Shown: positions 17,958 through 27,296, counted from the stretch's first letter. The stretch is DNA of 51,214 bases from Promethearchaeota archaeon (GCA_020343655.1 CP070805.1:641874-693087); one strand, 5' to 3'. Notes: generated by a model not told the origin, from the letters alone. Numbers and translations are program-made.

Positions 17958-19208
17958 TTACGCTATTCTAAAAAAATTGATTAGGAAAAACAATAATATT
18001 ATCAATATCAAAAATTCGATCGTTACTTTTATCGATTTCTTGATTAAATAACTATATGGTATTAATTTTTCATGAAATAACTCCAATTTCTTGAATAGTT
18101 CTGATATTTTAACTGTTCCCATTCCTTGAGCAGTACTTTCCCAATTCAATTCTAACCTAGATTTCCTAAATAAATCTATAATTTCATTATACGAGATTTT
18201 TGGGTTAAATTCCTTAAGTAATGCTATAATTCCTACTCCTATTGACGCGGAAACACTAGTTCCGATGACTCTTACACGTAAATGATTTGATAATGGTACT
18301 ATCACATTAAAACCAGGTAAGCATAAGTCTGGTTTTGATCTTTCATCTAAAGTTGGGCCTCTCCCACTAAATTTAGGCACAGTAAGTTTTTTTGTAAGAG
18401 CTCCGATGGTAATAACTTTTTGTGCTGCACCTGGACTCCCTATAGTATATAATTTTGGTCCAAAATTGCCTGCGGGGCTTACAATTATTAGACCATTATC
18501 AACTAGTAGATTACAAGCTAAAGATAATATATCTTTACCATCAGAGGGCTCTTTTGTGGAAAAAGATATTAAAAGAATATCAATATTTATTTTTTCTTCA
18601 TAGATCTTATCGACAACATCTAAAATATTAGAAAAATAAAACTCTTGATAGGGATTTGAAATATTAAAATCAATTAAATTAACATCTGGAGCAATTCCTA
18701 TGTGATTATCATATATATCTTTAAATTGATTACTGATTATACTTGCGATTATTGTTCCATGGGTAATCTCTTTTTGTTTATACTTAATTTTATTAAATCC
18801 CCGTTCTCCCTTGAAATTTTTAGATAATGATTCAAAATTTTTATTTATTCCATCATCTATAATTCCTACATTAACGTGTTTTCCTGTATATGAGATGTGG
18901 GAATTTTTATATTCATCTAACTCTAAAATCTCTATTACATCTAACATTGACAGGAAAAGCCTTTGATCCTCCTCGATTTGTCTTATTAATATTTCTTGTT
19001 CATAATTAGCAATTTCTTTTTTTTTCATGGTTGTATAAATAGATGGAATGAAATCGAATTTTCCTAAAATTTCCAATTCTTTATATTTCTGTACGAATTT
19101 TTCTCGATTTGAGAGATCCTCAAATGAAATTATTACCCTTAATTGCTGATTTTGAGGATAATTTTCAATTTTTTTTTTGAAAATTGAATAAACACTCATA
19201 TTTTTCAT
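17958..19208 (-). CDS. Subtilisin-like serine protease with C-terminal membrane anchor
   Basis: This 416-residue S8 peptidase has the full catalytic set: Asp118 in VGIIDDGI, His150 in ITHGTIIASII, Asn248 in SPAGNFG and Ser318 in GTSVSAS. Residues 20-100 look like an I9-type propeptide (RVIISFEDLSNREKFVQKY). There is no N-terminal signal peptide. The last 30 residues form a single hydrophobic helix (FLILIILLFFLINFF) with a short tail, so it looks tail-anchored. Without a signal, the catalytic domain would sit in the cytosol unless insertion is unusual. The usual Pro after the catalytic GTS-x-A motif is replaced by Ser. It is 22 bp downstream of the ADH synthase gene. Confidence 0.85.
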   Translation of the reverse strand: MKNMSVYSIFKKKIENYPQNQQLRVIISFEDLSNREKFVQKYKELEILGKFDFIPSIYTTMKKKEIANYEQEILIRQIEEDQRLFLSMLDVIEILELDEYKNSHISYTGKHVNVGIIDDGINKNFESLSKNFKGERGFNKIKYKQKEITHGTIIASIISNQFKDIYDNHIGIAPDVNLIDFNISNPYQEFYFSNILDVVDKIYEEKINIDILLISFSTKEPSDGKDILSLACNLLVDNGLIIVSPAGNFGPKLYTIGSPGAAQKVITIGALTKKLTVPKFSGRGPTLDERSKPDLCLPGFNVIVPLSNHLRVRVIGTSVSASIGVGIIALLKEFNPKISYNEIIDLFRKSRLELNWESTAQGMGTVKISELFKKLELFHEKLIPYSYLIKKSIKVTIEFLILIILLFFLINFFRIA

Positions 19209-19230
19209 TATAATAGTATTTACAGCATTC

Positions 19231-20034
19231 CTAATTAAAATTATATTCTTTTAAGACTTCTTCTACAGTATAGTTATTATGTACTATTTTACTAATTGCT
19301 TGAACCATATTTGTAGGGTTTTTTGATTGAAATATATTTCGGCCAAATGCTACCCCTGCTCCTCCTGATTGAAGTGAATCATAAACCATTTGGAATAATT
19401 CTGGAATAGTGTCCATTTTAGGGCCACCTGCTATTATAATAGGAACGTGACTAACACCCTTTACGATTTCTTTAAAAGAATCAATATCTCCTGTATAATT
19501 AGTTTTAACAATATCTGCTCCTAATTCTACTCCTGCCCTGACAGCAATATTAACGACTTCAGGATCATTTTCATCTCTAATTTTCTTACCTCTTGGATAC
19601 ATCATAGCTATTAGCGGTATACCCCATTCTCTTGAAGACTCCACTATTTCACTAGCATCTTGAAGCATTTCTGGTTCTTCATCTGCTCCAATGTTAATGT
19701 GAATCGAAACTCCATCAGCGCCCATTTTTAAAGCTCTTTCAACTGAACAAACCAATATTTTTCTATTTGGATCTGGTGCTAAACTTGTTGCTCCTGATAA
19801 ATGTATAATTAAACCAATATCTTTACCATACTTTCTGTGTCCGGCACCTACCATCCCCGAATGCATTAATACTGCATTTGCCCCGCCTAAAGCAACTTTA
19901 TCAACCATAGCCGCGACATCTTCCAAACCTTTTATCGTTCCCATTGTTAATCCATGATCCATAGGAATAATGATTGTTCTTTTGCTTTTCCGATCAATTA
20001 TCCTTTCTATTCTAATATTCTTACCAATATTCAA
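19231..20034 (-). CDS. 2-amino-3,7-dideoxy-D-threo-hept-6-ulosonate synthase (ADH synthase)
   Basis: This TIM-barrel enzyme closely follows Methanocaldococcus MJ0400 along its length: [48 protein letters not shown] and [13 protein letters not shown], where the lysine of VKTNYTG forms the Schiff base. MJ0400 makes the first intermediate of the archaeal route to dehydroquinate and aromatic amino acids. Class I archaeal fructose-bisphosphate aldolases are related, so aldolase activity cannot be excluded. The start is set at TTG 20034, 6 bases after AGGA, giving 267 residues beginning [11 protein letters not shown], the normal family N-terminus; a TTG at 20070 would add 12 residues. It lies between the protease and L-aspartate oxidase genes. 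Confidence 0.82.
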   Translation of the reverse strand: MNIGKNIRIERIIDRKSKRTIIIPMDHGLTMGTIKGLEDVAAMVDKVALGGANAVLMHSGMVGAGHRKYGKDIGLIIHLSGATSLAPDPNRKILVCSVERALKMGADGVSIHINIGADEEPEMLQDASEIVESSREWGIPLIAMMYPRGKKIRDENDPEVVNIAVRAGVELGADIVKTNYTGDIDSFKEIVKGVSHVPIIIAGGPKMDTIPELFQMVYDSLQSGGAGVAFGRNIFQSKNPTNMVQAISKIVHNNYTVEEVLKEYNFN

Positions 20035-20121
20035 TATAAATCCTATCTTCTTTAGGAGTAAACTTATCAATATAAATGAGAGTAATAATTTAAAATTATA
20101 GTTATAACATGCTATTTGGTC

Positions 20122-21693
20122 TTACCAAGGCCTCTTAATGTATGAATTTCTTGCTAATTCTAATTTATTAGGGTGATTTTCGTTAAAATGAGTTCCTCTA
20201 CTCTCTTTTCGAGATAATGCACATCTAATTAAGAGTTCTGCTACCATTGATAAATTTCTTAATTCTACTAAATTCTTCTCTACCTTATAATTCCAATAAT
20301 AATAATCTATCTCTTCTGCAAATATATTCATTCTTTTAAGAGCTCTTTTTAACCGCATATCTGACCTCACGATTCCTACAAAATTTTGCATTAACATTCT
20401 AACTTCATCCCAGTTTTGTGTGATTACTACAGCTTCAGTTGACGGAATCGCATCTCCTGGCTCCCATTCTGCAAATTCTCTAATTTTCAAATTAGAAATA
20501 TGTGCTGATAAATAATTTGCACATTCATGTGCCCCAACTAAACCTTCAAGTAAGGAATTACTTGCCAATCTATTGGCACCATGAAACCCTGTACATGCTG
20601 CTTCGCCAATTACAAAAAGATTCTTTATTTCTGTAAGACCATCAATTCCTGCCATAACTCCTCCACAACAATAGTGAGCAGCAGGAACTACGGGAATTGG
20701 TTCTTTTGTAATATCAATATTGAATTCTAAACATTTCTCATAAATTCCAGGAAAATGACTTTTAATGAACTCAGAATTCTTATAGGATGCAATATCTAAG
20801 TAAACATAATCCTCCCCAGATTTCTTCAATTCAGCATCAATAGCTCTTGATACGATATCTCTTGGGGCTAAATCTTTTTGAGGATGATATTTTTGCATAA
20901 ATTCATATCCTCTCATATCTTTCAAGATTGCTCCTTCTCCTCGCATCGCTTCTGTGATTAAAGCTGCTTTCGCATATGGATGGTATAAACATGTAGGGTG
21001 AAATTGATAAAATTCCATGTTAGAAATCATAGCTCCTGCTCTATATGCCATTGCGATACCATCTCCCGAAACTACATCTGGATTTGTAGTGTATAAATAA
21101 ACTTTACCCGCTCCTCCTGTAGCTAAAATAGTAGCTTTTGCTGCAATATTATGAATTTCGTCAGTTTCTTGCTCTATAACGTAAGCTCCATGGCATTTTA
21201 AATTCTTTACATAAAGATTGACTGCACACCATTTTTCTTTAATCTCAATATTATCATGTTTTTTTACATTATTTATAAGAATGTTTTCAATACTTTGCCC
21301 CGTTTGATCATTTACATGGAGAATTCTTCTTTCTGAATGACCTCCCTCTTGTCCTAAGTCATATTCCCCATTTTCATTTCTATTAAAATTCACCCCTAAA
21401 TCAATTAATTCATTTATCCTCTCGGGAGCTTGAATAATTATCTTTCTTACGATATTTTCATTACACAAGCCATCTCCAGCCATTATGGTATCTTGAATAT
21501 GTTTTTCAAAACTATCATTGGTGTTCCATACACAAGCGATTCCTCCTTGGGCGTGATAAGTGCTACTTTCATGTAAACTTTCTTTTGTTATTAATAAAAT
21601 TCTCTCTGTAGGAACTAAGTTTGATAGATTTAACGATAAAGAAAGTCCAGATATTCCGCTTCCAATTATTAAGAAATCAGTATTAAACTTCAA
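20122..21693 (-). CDS. nadB: L-aspartate oxidase
   Basis: This 523-residue FAD enzyme oxidises L-aspartate to iminoaspartate, the first step of de novo NAD synthesis. The Rossmann motif FLIIGSGISGLSLS is at 8-21, followed by STYHAQGGIACVW, the substrate-binding HPTCLYH and REGxG-type loop MRGEGAILKDMRG, APRDIVSRAID, and the FAD loop GLTEIKNLFVIGEAACTG with HGANRLASNSLLEGL. The succinate dehydrogenase-like C-terminal helical domain is present. The NANRLASNSLLE variant is HGANRLASNSLLE, typical for NadB. Quinolinate synthase (NadA) and NadC are not in the window. It probably shares a leftward transcript with the ADH synthase gene, 87 bp downstream. Confidence 0.9.
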   Translation of the reverse strand: MKFNTDFLIIGSGISGLSLSLNLSNLVPTERILLITKESLHESSTYHAQGGIACVWNTNDSFEKHIQDTIMAGDGLCNENIVRKIIIQAPERINELIDLGVNFNRNENGEYDLGQEGGHSERRILHVNDQTGQSIENILINNVKKHDNIEIKEKWCAVNLYVKNLKCHGAYVIEQETDEIHNIAAKATILATGGAGKVYLYTTNPDVVSGDGIAMAYRAGAMISNMEFYQFHPTCLYHPYAKAALITEAMRGEGAILKDMRGYEFMQKYHPQKDLAPRDIVSRAIDAELKKSGEDYVYLDIASYKNSEFIKSHFPGIYEKCLEFNIDITKEPIPVVPAAHYCCGGVMAGIDGLTEIKNLFVIGEAACTGFHGANRLASNSLLEGLVGAHECANYLSAHISNLKIREFAEWEPGDAIPSTEAVVITQNWDEVRMLMQNFVGIVRSDMRLKRALKRMNIFAEEIDYYYWNYKVEKNLVELRNLSMVAELLIRCALSRKESRGTHFNENHPNKLELARNSYIKRPW

Positions 21694-21820
21694 TGGAATT
21701 ATTTAATTTTTCCATAATTTAATTAAAATTTATTTTAAAATACAATTAATTAAATTAAAATTTTATTACAAATAAATTGAGGAAAATTTATGATAAATTA
21801 AGTTAAAAACAGAATATAAG

Positions 21821-22327
21821 ATGTATAAGATAAAAAAAGTCCTTTTTTATTGTGCTGGAAATACATGTAGAAGCCCCTTTGCTGAAGCATTTGCTAATTG
21901 GCTTAAAATGACAAAATATAAAGAAGCATTAAAGGATGTTGAGTTTGATTCCGCTGGTATCTATCATTATTATGAGACGGCTCAGCCAGGTACTATAAAC
22001 TATTTAAAATCGAAAGGAATTGACATTAGTAATTTTAAAACAAAAAGAATTGATTTACAATTATTAGAAAAACAAGATCTAATTTTAGGATTCGAGCAAA
22101 AACACCATATTAACAAATTGAAAAGAAAGTTCAAAAATCTTAAAGATTTAAATGAAAAAGTTTTTTTATTATTAGATTTTGCAGGAGAAAAAAAAAAATT
22201 AGAAATTAAGGATCCTTTCTATCTGCCAGAGGAAGAATATAATAAAATTCTTAGAAGAATTGAAAAAGGAATATTAAAAGTCGTTGAAAAAATAATTGAT
22301 ATTAATAGATCAGAAAATAATCAATAA
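21821..22327 (+). CDS. Low-molecular-weight protein tyrosine phosphatase-like protein 1
   Basis: This 168-residue protein has the LMW-PTP fold. The phosphate loop CAGNTCRSP carries the nucleophile Cys11 and Arg17, and the general acid Asp131 lies in KDPFYLPEEEY. The middle retains DSAGIYHYYETAQPGT, the family's DSAGT-like block, with a following KGID segment (typical KGI-D). The usual Ile after Asn in the loop (GNICRS) is Thr here. It could dephosphorylate phosphotyrosine, or act as an arsenate reductase, since that family shares the fold. A paralog follows at 343 bp; the two share the LLEKQDLIL string. Confidence 0.85.
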   Translation: MYKIKKVLFYCAGNTCRSPFAEAFANWLKMTKYKEALKDVEFDSAGIYHYYETAQPGTINYLKSKGIDISNFKTKRIDLQLLEKQDLILGFEQKHHINKLKRKFKNLKDLNEKVFLLLDFAGEKKKLEIKDPFYLPEEEYNKILRRIEKGILKVVEKIIDINRSENNQ

Positions 22328-22669
22328 TTTATTTTAATAATAATTATTTTTCAAATTCCCCATATTTTTGTCTAAAATATTTTTTAATTAAATATTTTGC
22401 GGAATTGAATTTTTGAATATTCCCTTTAATTCAATTATCAAAATTATCGCTATAAAGAAAAAAATAAATAAAGAAATGAGTTTCTTTCCAAATCTATATC
22501 TCTTGCAAATACTTTTACAAACCAATTTTTAACAGATTCTTTCCTCATTAAACATTAAATGAGATTGATTTCGGTATTATTCGTTAGTATAACTTCTTAT
22601 TTAACGTTTATCTCAAAAAAATCCCATAAAACTTATTTAAAATACAGTGATTTCTATAAATGAGTAACC
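22328..22669. other. Intergenic gap, nothing recognised
   Basis: This 342 bp AT-rich stretch lies between the two phosphatase genes. Only short open frames are present and none gives a recognisable peptide. No hairpin, tRNA-like fold or repeat was seen. It probably holds the promoter of the second phosphatase gene. Confidence 0.4.
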
Positions 22670-23149
22670 GTGAATAAAATTAAGCGAGTTCTCTTTGTAT
22701 GTTTAGGAAATACTGCCCGAAGCCCTACCGCTTCCTATCTCGCTCGATATTATGCTAAAAAGCATGAAATCAATCTCATTATTGATAGCGCAGGATTCTT
22801 TAATGCTTTCTCTTTTATCCAGCCAGAATCACGAAAGTATTTGGATTCAAAAGGAATTAAATATTCAGATTTTATTCCAAAAATAATTACTCGTAATTTA
22901 TTAGAAAAACAAGATTTAATACTTACGATGGAGAGATCTCATGCTATTAAAATTATTAGAGACTATAAGAATGTTAAAAATATTGATAAAAAAACTTTTG
23001 CACTAAAGGAATTCAATGGAGAAATTCATAATATCAATATTATTGATCCTTATTATACCTCAAATGAAACTTATAGAAAAGTGCTTTTGATAATTGATGA
23101 ACAAGTAGAGAAAGCTATCAAAAAAATTATTCAAATTAATGAGGAATAG
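22670..23149 (+). CDS. Low-molecular-weight protein tyrosine phosphatase-like protein 2
   Basis: This 159-residue paralog of the preceding gene starts at GTG. The phosphate loop is CLGNTARSP (Cys11, Arg17) and the general acid is Asp126 in IIDPYYTSNETY. The block DSAGFFNAFSFIQPESRKYL aligns with DSAG-x(n)-P of the family. The loop has Ala instead of Cys before the Arg, so the second loop cysteine seen in its neighbour is missing. In many LMW-PTPs that cysteine can form a redox switch, so the two copies may differ in oxidation sensitivity. A broken macro-domain gene follows 94 bp downstream. Confidence 0.85.
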   Translation: MNKIKRVLFVCLGNTARSPTASYLARYYAKKHEINLIIDSAGFFNAFSFIQPESRKYLDSKGIKYSDFIPKIITRNLLEKQDLILTMERSHAIKIIRDYKNVKNIDKKTFALKEFNGEIHNINIIDPYYTSNETYRKVLLIIDEQVEKAIKKIIQINEE

Positions 23150-23243
23150 TCATAGTTGTTAATTTAGCCGTTTTAAATTCCCTAAGACAGAATTTCTTTT
23201 TATAACTAAAAATGTAAATATCCATTTTTAGGTTATAATTTTA

Positions 23244-23816
23244 ATGAATCAATTGACAATTATTAATTCGATAATTGATATTTTTACAGGGTATTTAACC
23301 AATATTGAACAATATGATGCAATAGTAATTCCTACTAATAATAGGCTTTTACCTAGTGGAGATCTAAGATGTAGAATATTAAGAAAAGCTGGTGCTGCTA
23401 ATCCCCAAGTTGAATGTAATCGGATTATTTATAAAATTACTCAAGTGTCTGTAGGTAGTTCTGTAATGACATCAGGAGGGTACATAACAAAATATTTGAT
23501 CCATACTAATAGACCTAGACTTGGTCAAGGAAATGAAGCAAAGAAATTGATGCTAGCTACATGGAATTTATAAAAATTAGCAGATGAAAAAGGCTTAATT
23601 TCTATTGTTTTCCCACCGATTTCAGCTAATATGAGGAATTTTACAATGGAAGTTTGTGCTAAAGCCATATTGGTGAGAATAAAAAAGTATCTTATCGAGA
23701 AAAATAAAAATCTGAGAAATACCTCGGTTTGTTTAGAAACTGAATCAGATTATAACGATTTGATAAGGTTCTGGACGAAATATCAGATTAATTCGTTATT
23801 TTATTTTCATTTCTAA
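23244..23816 (+). pseudogene. Macro-domain protein interrupted by an in-frame TAA
   Basis: Residues from 23244 fit a macro domain, a fold that binds or hydrolyses ADP-ribose: IEQYDAIVIPTNNRLLPSGD, ILRKAGAANPQVECNRI, VSVGSSVMTSGGYITKYLIH. The frame meets TAA at 23571-23573, but the same frame continues with KLADEKGLISIVFPPISANM and TMEVCAKAILVRIKKYL, the expected next strand and helix of the fold (usual form I-x-FP-x-IS). The rest of the protein ends at 23816. TAA is not used for pyrrolysine or selenocysteine, so this is a pseudogene, a point sequencing error, or a truncated product. The canonical GGG of the ligand loop is changed to PSGD. Confidence 0.68.
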
Positions 23817-23930
23817 TTTATATATTTTGTTGCGTTTTTAATAACAAACTAACTTTTTTTGAATTAAATTTTTAAAAAGCTAAGTGCTTTAAATATTAAT
23901 CTCAGTTCTTAATAATTTAGGGGTATTAAT

Positions 23931-24452
23931 TTGGAAATAGATCGATTTAATGATAGAATTCAGAATGATATCTCAAATATAAATTCTTTAAAAGGATTTG
24001 AAGTTATCGGCGAAGCCATGGTTTATAAAATTCTAGATGTTTTTGGAAGAAATTCACTACTTTCTATATTATATCAAATAGGTTCTGGACCAGGCGAAGC
24101 AATAGCTAAAAGAATAAAAGAACAATATGATAAGGAAGAATTTGAAATATTAGAGCTCATTGAAATTCTAATGAATGAATTAAAAGAATTTTACTCTTTA
24201 AGGATTCGAGAGATTCAAACATCTAAAGAAAAAATAAGAATAATTATAGAAAATTATTGTTTCTTAAGAGAACCAATTAAAAATAGAGAAAAATTAAAAT
24301 TTGGTAAGACTTTTTGCAGAATAAATAAAGGTTATTTCGAAACTGTTTTCAAAATATTATTAGGAAATAAAATTAAAAAGATAGAAATAAATTTTCTCGA
24401 AAATGATGAGGAAAGAGATGTTTGTATCGAAGAACTTAATTTTTATATTTAA
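23931..24452 (+). CDS. V4R-like small-molecule binding domain protein (tentative)
   Basis: This 173-residue protein starts at TTG behind AGGGGT (23919-23924), a good ribosome binding site at 6 bases. The N-terminal half (GFEVIGEAMVYKILDVFGR, then LLSILYQIGSGPGEAIA) followed by a segment with an NYCFLREP motif and a later CRINKGYFE resembles 4-vinyl reductase (V4R) domains, which bind hydrocarbon or other small ligands and are common in archaeal regulators. The matches are to the pattern of Cys and Gly residues, not to a catalytic site. No DNA-binding part is attached. It is cytosolic and convergent with the site-2 protease gene. Confidence 0.5.
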   Translation: MEIDRFNDRIQNDISNINSLKGFEVIGEAMVYKILDVFGRNSLLSILYQIGSGPGEAIAKRIKEQYDKEEFEILELIEILMNELKEFYSLRIREIQTSKEKIRIIIENYCFLREPIKNREKLKFGKTFCRINKGYFETVFKILLGNKIKKIEINFLENDEERDVCIEELNFYI

Positions 24453-24486
24453 ATCCTAATTATTTATTCAGAAACTAATTTTACTA

Positions 24487-25608
24487 TTAGGTATTGTTCG
24501 CATGTAAACTCCAGAATTCTAATGAAGATAATAGTTCCGTCTTTCCAATAAATCCAAGTACCTCTTTAGTATTATTTTCTTTAACAATTAAGATTAGTGG
24601 ACCTTTATTTAACTTGTTCAACTTCTTTAATGCTTCTTTACCTGTTTGTTGTTCATCTATAGATTGAAATTCAGAAAGTCTTCTCATTACATATCCAACT
24701 ATGATTTCTGATCTTTGCTGAATGGGAATTTTCTTAATATCTTCAATATGAATTATTCCTATAATATCATCTCTTTGAAAAACTGGGAAATATGATTTCT
24801 TATAAGGAATAAAGAATTCTCTTATTGCCACATCGAGAGTCAGATTAAAAGGAATTTGCAGGTTTGGTATACTAAACATGTCTCTTACACTGATATTAGA
24901 TAAAATAAATTCATTTTTTGTCTGAAGATATGATTGTCTTGCTGAAGAATTCAAGAATGATCCAATTAATATTAACCATATCCCATTAAATAAACCAATA
25001 GTTAATATTTGGAAAAAACCATAAATCATTAAACAGTAACCAAAAAATGTTCCAACTTTCGAAGCTGTTTTTGTAGCAGATAATAGATTATCTTTTCGTT
25101 TCCATAAAAAGGCTCGTAATATTCTCCCTCCATCAATAGGAAAAGCAGGTAATAAATTAAAAATGCTTAATCCAATATTTGAAATACCAGAATATAATAA
25201 TGTTACTGATATGATGATAGGAAGATTTATAGGTAAGAAAAATAGCCCTAATAGACTTATTCCAATAAATAGACTTGATAACGGTCCAACAATTGAAATA
25301 ATCATTTCAGATTTTGGTGTTTTTGGTTCTTCCTCTAATTTTGAAACACCACCAAACAGATACAACTCAATTTCTGATACAATAAGACCAAATCTCTGTG
25401 CCATTAATGAATGACTTAATTCATGAACCAAAATCGAAATCAATAGAATTACACCATTAATCAATCCAACAAATATCAAATCAATTAAGGCTGCATTTGG
25501 TACGAGGGAAAAATAAAAACTTGTAGCGTAAAAACCAACTAACCCAATAATTAATAGAGTTGATAGATGGAGCTTTATTGCAATACCATGAACTTTTGCT
25601 ATTTTTAT
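24487..25608 (-). CDS. Site-2 protease family M50 metalloprotease with CBS domains, ATA start proposed
   Basis: This membrane protease has the zinc site HELSH (62-66) and the third ligand in NLLPAFPIDGGRILRA (Asp159), both in membrane helices. Residues about 240-365 hold a pair of CBS motifs, which bind adenine nucleotides, as in archaeal S2P proteins. Canonical starts give only a TTG at 25479, which leaves HELSH close to the N-terminus and drops the usual first helix. Upstream, the same frame encodes KIAKVHGIAIKLHLSTLLI, the standard S2P N-terminus, and a perfect AGGAGGT lies 8 bases before an ATA codon at 25608-25606. The ATA start is therefore proposed, giving 374 residues. Cleavage of membrane-bound regulators is the family role; the substrate is unknown. 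Confidence 0.82.
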   Translation of the reverse strand: MKIAKVHGIAIKLHLSTLLIIGLVGFYATSFYFSLVPNAALIDLIFVGLINGVILLISILVHELSHSLMAQRFGLIVSEIELYLFGGVSKLEEEPKTPKSEMIISIVGPLSSLFIGISLLGLFFLPINLPIIISVTLLYSGISNIGLSIFNLLPAFPIDGGRILRAFLWKRKDNLLSATKTASKVGTFFGYCLMIYGFFQILTIGLFNGIWLILIGSFLNSSARQSYLQTKNEFILSNISVRDMFSIPNLQIPFNLTLDVAIREFFIPYKKSYFPVFQRDDIIGIIHIEDIKKIPIQQRSEIIVGYVMRRLSEFQSIDEQQTGKEALKKLNKLNKGPLILIVKENNTKEVLGFIGKTELLSSLEFWSLHANNT

Positions 25609-25614
25609 ATTTTT

Positions 25615-25622
25615 AACCTCCT
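25615..25622 (-). promoter_or_regulatory. Shine-Dalgarno sequence of the site-2 protease gene
   Basis: AGGAGGTT on this strand is the best Shine-Dalgarno match seen in the window. It lies 8 bases before ATA 25608-25606 and far from any canonical in-frame start, which decides for initiation at ATA. Confidence 0.7.
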
Positions 25623-25932
25623 TTTTTTTATAATACTATCAAATAGGTAGATTTCTGTTTAGATAATACAAATTTATCTATAAAATGACTTGGATTATCA
25701 ACTGAAATTAAATTTAAATGATTAATTATATTTCAAAATTTAATTCTTTCTATTTTTAATTATTATAAACACTCCTATTTATATTTCAATTGCTAATAGT
25801 CTTTATAATAATTGAACTGAAACTTTTTTTCCATCTTAAAAATCAAATATAAAAAAAAATTATAATGAATGTTTAATTTAACATTACAAAAAATACAATT
25901 TCCAATTTAATTTTAAGAGGTATAAAAATAAT
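25623..25932. other. Divergent intergenic region
   Basis: These 310 bp separate the divergent site-2 protease and hydroxyacyl-CoA dehydrogenase genes. The stretch is very AT-rich and must hold both promoters. No tRNA, hairpin or open frame of note is seen. AGAGGT sits just before the ATG at 25933. Confidence 0.45.
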
Positions 25933-27105
25933 ATGGTTGATATTAAAAATTTAGTTGTGGTAGGTGCTGGTCAAATGGGACATGGGATTGGCCAAATGGC
26001 TTTGATGGCGGGGTATAATGTCACATTAGTGGATATAAAGGACGAATTCGTAGATAAAGGCTGGAATAAAATAGATGAAGGGATGAAAAAGCTTGAAGCG
26101 AAGGGGACATTACCTGGAGGTAAATCCGCTGCTGATTTTATGGCAAATTGTAAAAAATCAATAGATTTAGCCTCAGCAGTAAAAGATGCCGATATTATGA
26201 TTGAAGCAGTCATAGAAAAAATGGATGTTAAACAACAAGTTTTTAGGACTTGTGGAGAAAATGCACCTGCTCACTGTATATTTGCTTCAAATACATCAAC
26301 AATGAGTATTACTGATATTGGAAAAGAATCAGGAAGACCTGACAAATGCATTGGAATGCATTTTTTTAATCCTGTACCTTTAATGAGATTGATTGAAGTT
26401 ATTTATAGTGAGCATTCTTCTGATGAAAGTATAGATATAGGGATGGAATTCGCAAAATCTATTCCATGTCTTAGGGGAGAAAGATATATCGCAAAAGTAT
26501 TAAGGGATAGACCAGGATTCATCTGTAATAGAGTAACAGCTCCACCTCAAATCTATCAAAATTATATTTTTGACAGATGCGCTGAAGAAGGAATTTCATG
26601 GGATCAACTTGATAATGATGCCCGAACTGGTCCGATGTCAATAACAGTATTAGCTGATTATGTGGGGATTGATGTTTTATATCATGGGCAAATGTATTAT
26701 TCCCAAACGCTTTCTCCTGATTTTGCTCCTGGGAAAGTTGTAACTAAATTATTTAATGAAGGAAAGCTAGGTATGAAAACAGGCCAAGGATTTCGAGATT
26801 GGTCTAAAGGAAGACCTGAACCAGATAAAAGTGCTGGTAAAGCAAGAATTTATAAGATGAAATATCCAATTGCCATTATGTTAAATGAGGCATGCAGACT
26901 TTTAGAGGAAGGAGTAACAACTAGTTGGGAAGTAATTGATAAAACTCTAATGGCAGGGATGAATATGCCTGGTCCGATGGCTGCAAATGTAAATACATGG
27001 CAGAAGCAAGTTGAAGTATTAAATGAACTTGTTGAGCTTACAGGTAAAGAATACTTCAAACCATCTGAATTGTTGAAATCTGGTAAATGGGTTGATATGA
27101 AATAA
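25933..27105 (+). CDS. 3-hydroxyacyl-CoA dehydrogenase
   Basis: This 390-residue NAD-dependent enzyme interconverts 3-hydroxyacyl-CoA and 3-ketoacyl-CoA. The Rossmann motif VVVGAGQMGHGIGQ covers 8-21 and an acidic Asp of VDIKDE ends the second strand. The catalytic part has SNTSTMSIT (119-127) and GMHFFNPVPLMRLIEV with His143. The C-terminal domain has DRPGFICNRV and NEGKLGMKTGQGF, standard for the family. It is about 100 residues longer than the usual 280-residue short form, through an extra C-terminal helical half similar to the second half of long hydroxyacyl-CoA dehydrogenases. It is followed, 191 bp downstream, by an enoyl-CoA hydratase gene; the two fit beta-oxidation or its reverse. 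Confidence 0.9.
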   Translation: MVDIKNLVVVGAGQMGHGIGQMALMAGYNVTLVDIKDEFVDKGWNKIDEGMKKLEAKGTLPGGKSAADFMANCKKSIDLASAVKDADIMIEAVIEKMDVKQQVFRTCGENAPAHCIFASNTSTMSITDIGKESGRPDKCIGMHFFNPVPLMRLIEVIYSEHSSDESIDIGMEFAKSIPCLRGERYIAKVLRDRPGFICNRVTAPPQIYQNYIFDRCAEEGISWDQLDNDARTGPMSITVLADYVGIDVLYHGQMYYSQTLSPDFAPGKVVTKLFNEGKLGMKTGQGFRDWSKGRPEPDKSAGKARIYKMKYPIAIMLNEACRLLEEGVTTSWEVIDKTLMAGMNMPGPMAANVNTWQKQVEVLNELVELTGKEYFKPSELLKSGKWVDMK

Positions 27106-27120
27106 ATTCATCTTAAATAT

Positions 27121-27152
27121 CTTTTTTTTTTCCTTCACTTTTTTTTTCTTTT
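27121..27152 (+). terminator. T-rich terminator after the hydroxyacyl-CoA dehydrogenase gene
   Basis: Two long T runs (27122-27131 and 27138-27148) separated by a short C-containing spacer follow the stop codon. This fits archaeal U-tract termination, so the enoyl-CoA hydratase may have its own promoter. Confidence 0.5.
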
Positions 27153-27296
27153 CAAACTATACTCTTTAATACAAAAATGAATTTTAATTTGAAAATTTTT
27201 AATTGTAAAAAAAATAATTCTAATTATCTTTAAATCATAAAATTAAAGATAATAAAAAATTAAATTTGAAATTGACTTATAAAATGGTTAAATAGA

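Noticed and set aside
23571-23573. Possible recoding of the TAA in the macro-domain gene
   Set aside because: Known archaeal recoding uses TAG (pyrrolysine) or TGA (selenocysteine), not TAA.
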